The position numbers and the translations under genes were made by a program. DNA of 64,000 nucleotides, taken from positions 1 through 64,000 of the forward strand of contig NZ_BCZE01000044.1 of assembly GCF_001598555.1 (NCBI RefSeq), in the 5' to 3' direction. This DNA comes from Novosphingobium rosa NBRC 15208. Lineage in GTDB: Bacteria; Pseudomonadota; Alphaproteobacteria; Sphingomonadales; Sphingomonadaceae. Shown piece after piece: positions 25,037 through 33,586 of the stretch. The first letter of the stretch is position 1; each line of letters starts with the position of its first letter. Below the pieces are notes generated by a model. That model was given only the letters and a program-made list of their open reading frames with translations. It ran no database searches and was not told where the DNA came from.

Positions 25037-25894
25037 ATGCGAACCATCCAATGGGAGGGCCAGCATGAAGGGCTGCTGCTGACCTGCGACTCGCACGCCT
25101 GGCGGGCGGGGCAGACATTCTCGCAGCGGGCCAGTGTTTTCAACATCATGCAGGCTGGATTGCGCCGCCCCGTGCGTGCGCGCCTGGCCCAGCCCATCGG
25201 GGGTGAGCGGCGGTTGGGGCGAATCGTTCTGACGCCCGCGGATTTCGAGGTCTATGTCGAGACCATCGGGGAAGAGACCGATTTCCCCGTCCGCACCTTC
25301 AATCTGGATGCCAAATGGCTGACGCAGATGGTTGCACCCTATATGGACTTCGACTTCGCGCGGGCCGAGGCGCATCCGGTGTTCGATGATCCGGTCATCA
25401 GCAGCACGCTCGACCGGATCCATGCCGAGCTGACGACACCCGGCCCAGGCGCCAAGGGGCTGCTCGACACGCTGCTGCGAATGCTGGCCATCGACACTGC
25501 CCGCCTGCAGATGGCGCGGTCGCGGCTCGTGCCGCCGGCCGAGGGGGCGCTAACCTCCGAACAGTTCGCCCGCGTTCGCTGCTATATCGAAACCAGCGAT
25601 TTCAGGGGGCTGACGCCGGCCAGGGTCGCTGAGGATTGCGAGATCAGCCTGCCGCGCCTGCGTGATGCCTTCCGCCGCACCACGGGCACATCCCTGCGCC
25701 AGCAGATCGAGCAGGCGCGCATGGCCGCGGCCAAACGCATGCTGCTGGAAACCGGCCAACCCTTGAAGATGATCGCCCATCAGCTCGATTTCGCCCATGC
25801 CAGCGCCTTTTGCTACGCCTTCAAGCAGGTGACGGGCCTGACTCCCACCGAATACCGGTTGCGCAATGCCGTGACCTGCGAAGGCGCCTGCTAG
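25037..25894 (+). CDS. AraC family transcriptional regulator
   Basis: 285-residue regulator. The C-terminal ~100 residues hold the double helix-turn-helix, with ARVAEDCEISLPRL as the first HTH and IAHQLDFAHASAFCYAFK leading to GLTPTEYR as the second. The N-terminal half is an effector-binding region without a recognisable sequence motif. A GGGAG site seven bases before ATG 25037 supports the start. It stands at the end of the P450 operon (158 bp gap) and just before the second quinohaemoprotein gene, so it may control either or both. Confidence 0.93.
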   Translation: MRTIQWEGQHEGLLLTCDSHAWRAGQTFSQRASVFNIMQAGLRRPVRARLAQPIGGERRLGRIVLTPADFEVYVETIGEETDFPVRTFNLDAKWLTQMVAPYMDFDFARAEAHPVFDDPVISSTLDRIHAELTTPGPGAKGLLDTLLRMLAIDTARLQMARSRLVPPAEGALTSEQFARVRCYIETSDFRGLTPARVAEDCEISLPRLRDAFRRTTGTSLRQQIEQARMAAAKRMLLETGQPLKMIAHQLDFAHASAFCYAFKQVTGLTPTEYRLRNAVTCEGAC

Positions 25895-25962
25895 CGCCCG
25901 GCCTGACGGCTTGCGGCACAAGGCGGATCCCTAAACCACGATTGCGCGGGCGCGTGGCGCAC

Positions 25963-25982
25963 CGGGCCAGAACGCTGGCCCG
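25963..25982 (+). terminator. GC hairpin after the AraC gene
   Basis: Perfect 8-bp stem CGGGCCAG / CTGGCCCG with an AACG tetraloop, 69 bp past the AraC stop. The following bases are pyrimidine-rich (ctgtctcgtc) but not a clean T run, so termination is likely but not certain. Confidence 0.45.
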
Positions 25983-26006
25983 CTGTCTCGTCGCGCCCGG
26001 TGATCA

Positions 26007-26023
26007 TAGCTTTGATCAAGCTA
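26007..26023. promoter_or_regulatory. Inverted repeat just upstream of the PVADH-like gene
   Basis: Arms TAGCTT (26007-26012) and AAGCTA (26018-26023) flank TGATC. The site ends five or six bases before the GGAGG ribosome site and 15 bases before the start codon, a position where a bound regulator could block expression. Candidate operator, perhaps for the adjacent AraC protein. Confidence 0.35.
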
Positions 26024-26038
26024 CGATGGAGGAAATCG

Positions 26039-27940
26039 ATGCATAGGACAAGATGGCTGGTGACCGGCCTGATCAGCGCCGCCATGGCAATGGCCGGTTT
26101 GAACGGGGCGGGATTCGCGTCAGAGCCCGCGCCCTCTGGCGCGCCGGCTCAGGGCTCCGCCCCAATTTGGCCGGGGCAGGCGATTTTCCAGCAGAACTGT
26201 GCGGGCTGTCACAATGGCAACAGCCCCAAGGCGCCGCCCGAATATATGCTGCATGGCATGTCGCCCACGATGATCCTGCACACGATCGATGAGGGCGTGA
26301 TGAAGCCCATGGCGGCGGGGCTGACCGAGCAGCAACGCCGCCAGCTCGTGGAATATCTGACCAAGACCGACCTTTCTACCTACAAGGGCCCGCCGCCGCC
26401 CAAGATGTGCGATGCGGCGCATGGCCGGTTCGACCTGACGAGCCCGCCGCCGCGCGTGGGATGGGGCTATGACAACACCCGCTTCGTGCCCGCCGCGATC
26501 GGTGGCCTGACCGCGCGGGACCTGCCCCGGCTGAAGCTGAAATGGGCTCTGGCCTTTCCCGATGCCACCCAGGCCCGCTCGCAACCGGTGGTGGCGATGG
26601 GGGCGATCTTTGTCGGCAGCCATGATGGCACGGTCTTCGCCCTGGATCTCGCCACGGGCTGCGCGCGCTGGACCGCCAGGGCAGGGGCCGAGGTGCGCGA
26701 CGCGCCGGTGGTGGAAAGCTGGCCCGATGGCACGATGCCGGCGCATCGCCCGCGCGTGTTCTTTGGTGACATTCGCGGCAATGTCTATGCGTTGGATGCG
26801 CAGACGGGCCAGCAACTGTGGAAGGTCCGCCCCGAGGACCACAATGCCGCAACCATCACCGGAACCGTGGCGCAATGGCATGGCACGATCTATGTGCCGA
26901 TCTCCTCGCTCGAGGTGGGGACGGCAGAAGATCCGCATTACCCGTGCTGCACCTTCCGCGGCTCGGTCGTGGCGCTGGACATGGCCACGGGGCGCAAGCA
27001 ATGGCAGGCCTACACCGTGCAGCAGGAACCTCGCGTGGTCGGCCAGACCGCCAATGGCACGCAGATCCTGGCGCCCAGCGGCGCACCGGTGTGGGGCTCG
27101 CCGACGGTGGATGACAAGCGCGGCGCGCTCTATTTCGGCTCCGGCGAGAATTACGCCTCCCCCGCAGACGACAACTCCGATGCGGTGATCGCGGTGGATC
27201 TGGTGACGGGGGAGCGGCGCTGGTCCTATCAACTGAGCAAGCATGATGCCTGGAACAACAGCTGCATGTATCAAGGCCACCCCAATTGCCCCGCCGAGCG
27301 CGGGCTGGATCAGGATCTGGCTTCCTCGCCGATGCTGGTCGATGTTGGCCAGGGCCGGCAGGTCTTGCTAGCCGGCGCCAAATCGGGGATGCTGACGGCC
27401 CTCGACCCGGATCGCAAAGGGGCGTTCCTGTGGGATCTGCGGGTCGGCCGGGGCAGCCTGCAGGGCGGCATTCACTTTGGCATGTCGGCGCAGGGCACCT
27501 CGATTTATGTGCCGATCTATGATTCGAAGACCACGCCGCAAGCGGGCACCTACACCGATGCAGGGTATCCCGGCATGCATATGGTGGATGCGGCGACGGG
27601 CAAGCTTGTCTGGCGCGGTGCATTCTTCAATGGCTGCGGCCAACGCATGCCCTGTGAGGCCGGGATTTCCGCCGCGACAACCGCCATTCCCGGTGCGGTG
27701 CTGTCTGGCGCGATCGATGGCTGGCTGCGGGCCTATGACCGGCAGACCGGCAAGGTGATCTGGGAGACCAACACCGCCGGTGATTTTCCCGCTGTGAATG
27801 GTGCGATGGCCCATGGCGGATCGATGAGCGGGCCGGGGCCTGCTGTCTATCAGGGCCATCTGATCACCAATTCCGGCTATGGCTTTGCCTTCAAGCTGCC
27901 GGGCAATGCCTTGCTGGTCTATTCGCTCGACGGCAAATAA
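26039..27940 (+). CDS. PQQ-dependent quinohaemoprotein dehydrogenase, polyvinyl-alcohol dehydrogenase-like (N-terminal cytochrome c)
   Basis: 633-residue exported protein. Signal peptide about residues 1-27 (ending GAGFAS), then a cytochrome c domain with Cys54-x-x-Cys57-His58, then a PQQ-type beta-propeller (repeats such as GTVFALDLATG, NVYALDAQTGQQLW, GSVVALDMATGRKQW). The order cytochrome first, propeller second is that of sphingomonad polyvinyl-alcohol dehydrogenase, opposite to the enzyme at 15964-18066. GGAGG six bases before ATG 26039 fixes the start; an upstream ATG at 26000 precedes the signal peptide. No oxidised-PVA hydrolase is nearby, so a polymer substrate is doubtful. A secondary alcohol on the island's own substrate is equally possible. 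Confidence 0.9.
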   Translation: MHRTRWLVTGLISAAMAMAGLNGAGFASEPAPSGAPAQGSAPIWPGQAIFQQNCAGCHNGNSPKAPPEYMLHGMSPTMILHTIDEGVMKPMAAGLTEQQRRQLVEYLTKTDLSTYKGPPPPKMCDAAHGRFDLTSPPPRVGWGYDNTRFVPAAIGGLTARDLPRLKLKWALAFPDATQARSQPVVAMGAIFVGSHDGTVFALDLATGCARWTARAGAEVRDAPVVESWPDGTMPAHRPRVFFGDIRGNVYALDAQTGQQLWKVRPEDHNAATITGTVAQWHGTIYVPISSLEVGTAEDPHYPCCTFRGSVVALDMATGRKQWQAYTVQQEPRVVGQTANGTQILAPSGAPVWGSPTVDDKRGALYFGSGENYASPADDNSDAVIAVDLVTGERRWSYQLSKHDAWNNSCMYQGHPNCPAERGLDQDLASSPMLVDVGQGRQVLLAGAKSGMLTALDPDRKGAFLWDLRVGRGSLQGGIHFGMSAQGTSIYVPIYDSKTTPQAGTYTDAGYPGMHMVDAATGKLVWRGAFFNGCGQRMPCEAGISAATTAIPGAVLSGAIDGWLRAYDRQTGKVIWETNTAGDFPAVNGAMAHGGSMSGPGPAVYQGHLITNSGYGFAFKLPGNALLVYSLDGK

Positions 27941-27951
27941 GCGGAACAAGA

Positions 27952-27985
27952 AAGGGTTCAGTCCGCCGAGGCCGACTGAACCCTT
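27952..27985. terminator. Bidirectional hairpin terminator between convergent genes
   Basis: Perfect 12-bp stem (27952-27963 with 27974-27985) and a 10-nt loop in the 72 bp between the PVADH-like gene and the convergent amidohydrolase. The stem starts with AAGGG and ends with CCCTT, so both transcripts finish in a short U-containing tail. Confidence 0.75.
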
Positions 27986-28012
27986 CTGGTCGGGCAGGAT
28001 GCGCCCGCCGTT

Positions 28013-29257
28013 TCAGCGATAGGTCTGGGGAATCTCAAACTTGAAGGCGCGGGCCGCGTTCAGGCCCAGGATCTTAGCCCTGGTTTCCTCACGCAGGCCG
28101 CTGCCCAGCGTGCGATACAGCGATGGCGCGGAATGAGGCCAGCTGCCTTCATGATGGGGATAATCATTGGCCCACATCAGATTGTTTTCCAGCCCGAATT
28201 CCTCAACCAGCGCGATGGCGGCATGGTCCTCCCCGAAAGAGGCGTAGCAATTGGCGCGGTAATAGTCGCTGGGCAGGTTCTTCAGCTTGGGCCTGACCCA
28301 GAAGTGGTGTTTGAGATAGGCTTCGTCCATCTTCTGCATCATCCAGGGCACCCACCCGGCATCGGCCTCGATCGTGGCTGCCCGCAGCTTGGGAAACCGC
28401 TCGAACACCCCCGAGGCGCACATGTTCACAATCGGTTCGATGGTGGGGGAGAGCGAATGGCACACGTAATTGATGATCGCGCCTCCGTTGCCGCGCGCGG
28501 CGCGCGGATCGCGGCCGGTCGAAACATGATAGGTGATCGCCAGATCATGGTCCTGGATGGCGGCCCACATCGGATCGAAGACGGGCAGATTGTAGTTGAT
28601 ATCGCTGACATTATGCGCGCCGAAGACGGGTTTGCTGGGCAGCGTCAGAACGCGGTATCCCAGCTTGGCGACACGCTCGATTTCCGCGACGGCCATGTCG
28701 ATATCGGCGGTGCACAGCGCGGCGGTGGGGTTGCAACGATGGAGGTAGGGCTTGCAGACCTCCATCGCCCAGTCATTCCAGACCTGCGCCTGGGCGTTGA
28801 CCATCTCATTGTTGTTGGTGGACCACATCAGCAGCGCGGCGCCATTGGGGAAGATCACCTCCGCATCCACCCCGTCCATGTCCTGATCGGCGATCCGCTG
28901 GAGGCCGGTGATCACCGTGCCATCCTGATCCTTGGCATTGAGGTCGGCGCCCGATTGCGAGCGCAGTAGATCCTCGCCCTCGAACATGAAATCGATCAGC
29001 CTTTCGGGGCGCGCGCCGGGCATGACGATATAGCGCTCGCCATCCTCGCCCTTCTCGATGCGGGGCAGCATGGGGTGGAATTTCTTGTCGAGGCGTTCGT
29101 GAAACAGCTTCACCGGCGGCGAGAGATGCGTATCAACCGAGACCATGAAATGCTTGTTGGGGCCTGGACGCACATCCTTGGCCCAGCCCTCGACGCTGGG
29201 GGCGTCAAGACGCCACGCATTTTCCTTGTTGACGACGACATCGGCTGTGGTGGCCAT
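28013..29257 (-). CDS. Amidohydrolase-2 family protein (ACMSD-like TIM barrel)
   Basis: 414-residue member of the amidohydrolase-2 superfamily. SVDTHLSPP near residue 40 corresponds to the first metal-binding region, but where many members have His-x-His this has His-Leu-Ser. A second His is in ITYHVSTGRD, and a late Asp in WANDYPHHEG. The ~400-residue length and opening fit the subfamily found in aromatic and polycyclic degradation clusters, whose members hydrolyse or decarboxylate ring-cleavage products. ATG 29257 has GGGAG seven bases upstream. It stands after EtfA on the same strand but beyond a strong hairpin, so it probably has its own promoter. The reaction is unknown. Confidence 0.88.
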   Translation of the reverse strand: MATTADVVVNKENAWRLDAPSVEGWAKDVRPGPNKHFMVSVDTHLSPPVKLFHERLDKKFHPMLPRIEKGEDGERYIVMPGARPERLIDFMFEGEDLLRSQSGADLNAKDQDGTVITGLQRIADQDMDGVDAEVIFPNGAALLMWSTNNNEMVNAQAQVWNDWAMEVCKPYLHRCNPTAALCTADIDMAVAEIERVAKLGYRVLTLPSKPVFGAHNVSDINYNLPVFDPMWAAIQDHDLAITYHVSTGRDPRAARGNGGAIINYVCHSLSPTIEPIVNMCASGVFERFPKLRAATIEADAGWVPWMMQKMDEAYLKHHFWVRPKLKNLPSDYYRANCYASFGEDHAAIALVEEFGLENNLMWANDYPHHEGSWPHSAPSLYRTLGSGLREETRAKILGLNAARAFKFEIPQTYR

Positions 29258-29356
29258 GGCGATTCTCCCATCGTGGTGTTGTCGTTGATATTCCGCTTTG
29301 GCGCCGCAACCCCAAGCGCGAAAAATTTGGCGGGTGTTGAAGGGATTTGAAAGCTC

Positions 29357-29399
29357 GCCGGGCACAGGCCTTGCCGCAAGGCGGCAGGCTGTGCCCGGC
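29357..29399 (-). terminator. Long stem-loop after etfA
   Basis: GCCGGGCACAG (29357-29367) pairs perfectly with 29389-29399, and an inner TGCCGC/GCGGCA stem continues it around a three-base loop, with a one-base bulge. It lies 36 bp past the etfA stop and should separate etfBA from the amidohydrolase gene. Confidence 0.65.
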
Positions 29400-29434
29400 T
29401 GAGATGCGCTTTTGCGCCTTGTCCCAATGGATTG

Positions 29435-30367
29435 TCAGACCTTCGCCGCCAGCTCCGGCACGGCGGTGAACAGATCGGCCACCAGGCCAATGTCGGCAAT
29501 CTGGAAGATTGGCGCGTCCTCATCCTTGTTGATGGCGATGATGGTCTTGGAATCCTTCATCCCCGCCAGATGCTGGATCGCGCCCGAGATGCCGATGGCA
29601 ATATAGACCTGCGGTGCGACAATCTTGCCGGTCTGCCCAACCTGATAATCATTGGGCACATAGCCGGCATCCACTGCGGCCCGGCTGGCGCCGATGGCGG
29701 CGCCCAGCCTGTCCGCCAGGGGTGTGATCGTGGCGGCGAAGGTTTCGGCATCCTTGAGGGCGCGGCCCCCCGATACCACGATCTTGGCGCTCGTCAGTTC
29801 GGGGCGTTCGTTTTTGGCGATGTCCGCGCCTTGATAGCTCGACAGGCCTGCATCGCCGGGTCCGGCCACACTTTCGACCGGCGCCTCGCCGCCTGTCGGA
29901 TCGGCCTTGGCAAAGGCGGTGCCGCGCACGGTGATCACCAGCCTGGCATCGCTGCTTTCCACCGTGGCAATGGCGTTGCCCGCATAGATCGGCCGGGTGA
30001 AGGTCTTGGGCCCTTCCACACTGAGGATCTCGGAGATCTGGGCCACATCCATCAGCGCGGCCACGCGCGGCGCGATGTTCTTGCCCGTGGTCGTTGCCGG
30101 GGCGAGGAAGGCATCGTGATCGGCGAGCAGCCCGGCGATCAGCGGCGCGATGTTTTCCGGCAGTCCGTGGGCATAGGCGGCGCCTTCGGCCTTCAAAACC
30201 CTGGCCACCCCCGTGATCCTGGCCGCTTCATCGGCCACCCCATCAATGTTGTGGCCCGCCACCAGAGCATGAACCTCGCCAAGCTGCGCCGCGGCGGTCA
30301 CCGCGGAAAGGGTGGCATCCTTGATGCTGGCGCCGTCATGCTCTACCCAAACCAATGTTCTGGTCAT
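29435..30367 (-). CDS. etfA: Electron transfer flavoprotein subunit alpha
   Basis: 310-residue EtfA. The C-terminal FAD domain shows VVSGGRAL, GAAIGASRAAVDAGY, QVGQTGK and YIAIGISGAIQH, the canonical alpha-ETF signature. With EtfB it accepts electrons from acyl-CoA dehydrogenases and delivers them to ETF:quinone oxidoreductase. The start abuts the etfB stop with no intervening base. Six acyl-CoA dehydrogenase genes lie in this window, so a local ETF dedicated to them is reasonable. Confidence 0.97.
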   Translation of the reverse strand: MTRTLVWVEHDGASIKDATLSAVTAAAQLGEVHALVAGHNIDGVADEAARITGVARVLKAEGAAYAHGLPENIAPLIAGLLADHDAFLAPATTTGKNIAPRVAALMDVAQISEILSVEGPKTFTRPIYAGNAIATVESSDARLVITVRGTAFAKADPTGGEAPVESVAGPGDAGLSSYQGADIAKNERPELTSAKIVVSGGRALKDAETFAATITPLADRLGAAIGASRAAVDAGYVPNDYQVGQTGKIVAPQVYIAIGISGAIQHLAGMKDSKTIIAINKDEDAPIFQIADIGLVADLFTAVPELAAKV

Positions 30368-31114
30368 TTACGCTACTCCCAGTTCGGCAAGCTTGGCGAC
30401 AAGCGCATCGACATCGGCCACCTTGACCCCTCCGCTGCGCATCGGCGGCTCGCTGACCTTGAGGGTCTTGAGGCGCGGCGTGGTGTCCACGCCATAATCC
30501 GCTGGCGATTTGGTGGTGAGCGGCTTCGATTTGGCCTTCATGATGCTGGGCAGGCTGGCATAGCGCGGTTCGTTGAGGCGCAAATCCGCCGTGATCACGG
30601 CAGGCAGGGCCAGCTTGACCGTTTCCAGCCCACCATCGATCTCGCGCGTGACCGTCACCGCTTCGCCCTCCACGCTGATGGCATTGGCAAAGGTGCCCTG
30701 GCCGCAGCCCAGCAGCGCGGCAATCATCTGACCGGTCTGGTTGCTGTCGTCATCGATGGCTTGCTTGCCGGTGATGATCAGGCCGGGCGTCTCTTCATCC
30801 GCCACCGCCTTGACGATCTTGGCTACCGCCAGCGGTTCGGCCTGATCTTCGGTGGCCACCAGAATGGCGCGGTCGGCGCCCATGGCCAGCGCGGAGCGCA
30901 GCGTTTCCTGCGATTTGGCCGGGCCGATCGAGATCACCACGATCTCGCTGGCCAGGCCTTTTTCCTTGAGCCGGATCGCCTCTTCGACGGCGATCTCGTC
31001 GAAAGGGTTCATGCTCATCTTGACGTTTGCAAGGTCGACGCCCGTGCCGTCCGCTTTCACGCGGGGCTTCACATTGTAGTCGATCACCCGCTTGACGGGC
31101 ACCAGGATCTTCAT
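30368..31114 (-). CDS. etfB: Electron transfer flavoprotein subunit beta
   Basis: 248-residue EtfB. It starts MKILVPVKRVIDYN, has SMNPFDEIAVEEA and, near residue 110, GKQAIDDDSNQTGQM, all hallmark beta-ETF segments for AMP binding and partner contact. The start is taken at ATG 31114 on the strength of the conserved MKILVPVKR N-terminus; the longer open frame upstream has no family resemblance. First gene of the etfBA pair; divergent SDR gene 190 bp upstream. Confidence 0.97.
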   Translation of the reverse strand: MKILVPVKRVIDYNVKPRVKADGTGVDLANVKMSMNPFDEIAVEEAIRLKEKGLASEIVVISIGPAKSQETLRSALAMGADRAILVATEDQAEPLAVAKIVKAVADEETPGLIITGKQAIDDDSNQTGQMIAALLGCGQGTFANAISVEGEAVTVTREIDGGLETVKLALPAVITADLRLNEPRYASLPSIMKAKSKPLTTKSPADYGVDTTPRLKTLKVSEPPMRSGGVKVADVDALVAKLAELGVA

Positions 31115-31304
31115 CTCGGACTCCAGAACTGTTGCAAGGCAGAAGAATAGCATTGTTGTGAGCCGGGCTTTTGCCTGCGCCGGTGACACGGCTTGCTTGC
31201 AGCTGTGTTGACCATGGGGCGCCTGTTTTTCCAGTGGCCCTGGGCCTCTTGCCGCCCCACTTTGGCCCCTGCGGCGTGACCGCGACAGACCGCAGGAGAC
31301 GGGC

Positions 31305-32081
31305 GTGGGCAGGCTGGAAGGAAAGATCGCTTTCATTTCGGGCGGAGCATCGGGACTGGGCGAGGCCATGGTCCGCCGCTTTATCGAGGAAGGCGCCACC
31401 GTCGCATTCGGGGATGTGGACAGCGCGCGCGGCGCGCAGCTGGCCGATGAAACCGGTGCCCGCTTCCTGCCGCTCGATGTCAGCCAGGAAGAGCAATGGG
31501 GCGTGGCCATCGGTTCGGTCGAGGCCGCCCATGGCAGGCTCGATGTGGTGGTCAACAATGCCGGCATTCTGGGGACCGGACCGTTGGAAACCATCGATCT
31601 GGAGCGCTGGAACCGGCTGTTTGCGATCAATTGCACCGGGGTGATGCTGGGCTGCAAGCATGGCGGGCTGGCGATGCAGCGCAATCCGGGCGGGGCGCGC
31701 GGCTCGATCATCAACATCTCGTCCAATGCGGCCATTCTGGCGACGGCTGCGGATTGCGGCTATTCGGCCACCAAGGGCGCTGTGATGCAGATGACCAAAT
31801 CCATCGCCGTCAATTTCGCCCGGCGGGGGCTGGCGATCCGCTGCAATTCGATCCACCCGGGCCCCACCGATACGCCGATTTTCACGCCCTGGCGCGCCAC
31901 GGACGAAGCCAATGCGGCCCTCGACAAGGCCCTGCTGGAGATGGTCCCGATGGGCCGGCTGGGGAAACCGCGCGAGATTGCCAATATGGCGCTCTATCTT
32001 GCGAGCGACGAGTCGAGCTTCTCGACCGGTTCGCAATTCGTGGTCGATGGCGGCGGCACATCGGCACTGGCAGGGATGTGA
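31305..32081 (+). CDS. SDR family oxidoreductase
   Basis: 258-residue classical SDR with SGGASGLGEA (nucleotide loop), VVNNAG, Ser in ISSN and Tyr-Ser-Ala-Thr-Lys, all catalytic residues present, and a C-terminal SQFVVDGGG tail. GTG start at 31305 has AGGAG seven bases upstream. The ribosome site falls inside a 7-bp inverted repeat (CCTGCGG 31268-31274 / CCGCAGG 31290-31296) that could fold over it. First of three close genes with a Gfo/Idh/MocA oxidoreductase (3 bp gap) and a small barrel protein. It probably oxidises a ring or side-chain hydroxyl; substrate unknown. Confidence 0.93.
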   Translation: MGRLEGKIAFISGGASGLGEAMVRRFIEEGATVAFGDVDSARGAQLADETGARFLPLDVSQEEQWGVAIGSVEAAHGRLDVVVNNAGILGTGPLETIDLERWNRLFAINCTGVMLGCKHGGLAMQRNPGGARGSIINISSNAAILATAADCGYSATKGAVMQMTKSIAVNFARRGLAIRCNSIHPGPTDTPIFTPWRATDEANAALDKALLEMVPMGRLGKPREIANMALYLASDESSFSTGSQFVVDGGGTSALAGM

Positions 32082-32084
32082 GAC

Positions 32085-33191
32085 ATGACGGAAAAGACAA
32101 TTGGTGTTGGCCTGATCGGCTATGAAGCCGGGCGCAGCTGGGCGGCGCTGGCCCATGTGCCCGCTTTGCGCGGCCTGCCCGAGTATGACATCGTGGGTGT
32201 GGCCACCACGCGTCAGGAGTCTGCTCTGGCGGCAGCGGCGGACATTGGCCTTCCGGCTGAACGCGGCTTTGCTTCGGCGACGGCGCTGGCGGCCTGCCCG
32301 CAGGTCGATGTCGTTGCCGTGACGGTGAAAGTGCCGCACCACCTTGAGCTGGTGCGGGCCGCGACGCTGGCGGGCAAGCATGTCTATTGCGAATGGCCGC
32401 TGGGCAATGGCTTGGCCGAGGCCGAGACCATGGTGGACCTGGTGAAGCAGGCCGGGGTGCGCGGCGTGGTCGGGCTGCAGGCGCGCTGCGCGCCGCCGAT
32501 TGCCTATCTGCGCGATCTGGTCCTTGCCGGGGAGATCGGCGAGGTCTTGTCGACGACCATGTTTGGCACCGGCCTTCAATGGGGTGATTGGGTCGATCCG
32601 CCCAACACCTATCTGCTGGATGGACGCCATGGCGCCACCTTGATGACCATCCCTTTCGGCCATGCCATCGACGCCCTGTGCTTTTGCCTGGGCGAGTTTT
32701 CCGCCCTTTCGGCCCAGACGGCGATCCGCTTGCCCAAAGTACGCCGGACCGATACGGGCGAAATGCTCGACAAGCATGTGCCCGATCAGATCGCCGTCAC
32801 CGGCACGCTGGAAAGCGGCGCGGTGGCTGCGGTGCATTACCGGGGCGGCACGGCGCGCGGGCGTAATTTCGTCTGGGAAATCCATGGCACCAGGGGCGAG
32901 CTGCGGCTTGAGGCCGAGGGAGGCCATGCCCAGATTTTCGCGCTGACGCTCAGCGCCGGTTTTGGATCGGACAAGCAGCTGCGGCGTCTCGAAATCCCCG
33001 CGCAATACCGCTGGGTGCCGCCCGGGATCGACGGCCCCGCGCTGAATGTCGCCCAGCTTTACCGGCGGCTGTCGGAGGATCTGCGCAGCGGCAGCGCCAC
33101 GGCGACAGACTTCCCCGCCGCCGTGGCCCGGCACAGGCTGCTGGCCAGCATCGAGCAGGCGGCGCTGAGCGGGCCATCCCTTTCCCTCTGA
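32085..33191 (+). CDS. Gfo/Idh/MocA family oxidoreductase (Gal80-like)
   Basis: 368-residue NAD(P)-dependent oxidoreductase. The N-terminal Rossmann half shows GVGLIGYEAGRSWAA and, near residue 100, HVYCEWPLG, the variant of the EKP motif (here Cys-Glu-Trp-Pro) seen in Gal80-like members. The C-terminal half is the usual beta-sheet substrate domain. Members act on sugars, inositols and other polyhydroxy compounds, so its presence in a fatty-acid/isoprenoid island is odd. Trp replaces the catalytic Lys of EKP, which may mean a changed reaction or a ligand-binding role. Gap of 3 bp from the SDR. Confidence 0.9.
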   Translation: MTEKTIGVGLIGYEAGRSWAALAHVPALRGLPEYDIVGVATTRQESALAAAADIGLPAERGFASATALAACPQVDVVAVTVKVPHHLELVRAATLAGKHVYCEWPLGNGLAEAETMVDLVKQAGVRGVVGLQARCAPPIAYLRDLVLAGEIGEVLSTTMFGTGLQWGDWVDPPNTYLLDGRHGATLMTIPFGHAIDALCFCLGEFSALSAQTAIRLPKVRRTDTGEMLDKHVPDQIAVTGTLESGAVAAVHYRGGTARGRNFVWEIHGTRGELRLEAEGGHAQIFALTLSAGFGSDKQLRRLEIPAQYRWVPPGIDGPALNVAQLYRRLSEDLRSGSATATDFPAAVARHRLLASIEQAALSGPSLSL

Positions 33192-33208
33192 CAGCAGGAA
33201 GCACGACA

Positions 33209-33529
33209 ATGGCACAACACAAATTGCTGGTTCTGGCCAATCCGGTCGATGGCCGGGATGATGATTTCAACCACTGGTACGATACGGTGCATCTGCCCGA
33301 TGTGCTCAAGGTGCCAGGGGTGACGGGCGCCGAGCGTTTCCGCCTGAGCGAGGGCGGCCAATGGCGCTATCTGGCGATCTATGAGCTGGAATGCGAGGAT
33401 CCGGCAGCCGTCTCGGCGGAGCTGATGTCCCGCGCCGGCACGCCGCTGATGACGATGACCGATGCCTTTGACCTGTCGACCTTCTTTATGGCCACGGCCT
33501 CCACGATCACGCCGTTCTGTCCGGCCTAA
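33209..33529 (+). CDS. Small dimeric alpha+beta barrel protein (EthD/DUF4286-like)
   Basis: 106-residue protein. The segment FNHWYDTVHLPDVLKVPGV is characteristic of ferredoxin-like dimeric barrel proteins of the EthD/DUF4286 kind, with a conserved His-Leu-Pro and Trp-Tyr pair. EthD-like proteins accompany P450 and ring-degrading systems and sometimes act as isomerases, cyclases or decarboxylases; most are uncharacterised. Last gene of the SDR-Gfo unit, 17 bp after the Gfo gene and right before a terminator. No catalytic function can be assigned. Confidence 0.85.
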   Translation: MAQHKLLVLANPVDGRDDDFNHWYDTVHLPDVLKVPGVTGAERFRLSEGGQWRYLAIYELECEDPAAVSAELMSRAGTPLMTMTDAFDLSTFFMATASTITPFCPA

Positions 33530-33537
33530 AACGGAAA

Positions 33538-33569
33538 AACCCCGCGCGAAGACGGGTTCGCGCGGGGTT
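33538..33569. terminator. Strong bidirectional hairpin terminator
   Basis: Perfect 13-bp stem (33538-33550 with 33557-33569) around a six-base loop, flanked by AAAAA on the left. It separates the rightward SDR unit from the convergent acyl-CoA dehydrogenase. For the leftward transcript the A tract becomes a U tract, as an intrinsic terminator needs. Confidence 0.85.
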
Positions 33570-33586
33570 CTCCATGACGGAAGGGG

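Noticed and set aside
29432..31150. 572-codon plus-strand open frame across etfBA
   Set aside because: The minus strand encodes unmistakable EtfA and EtfB; the plus frame is an antisense artefact.
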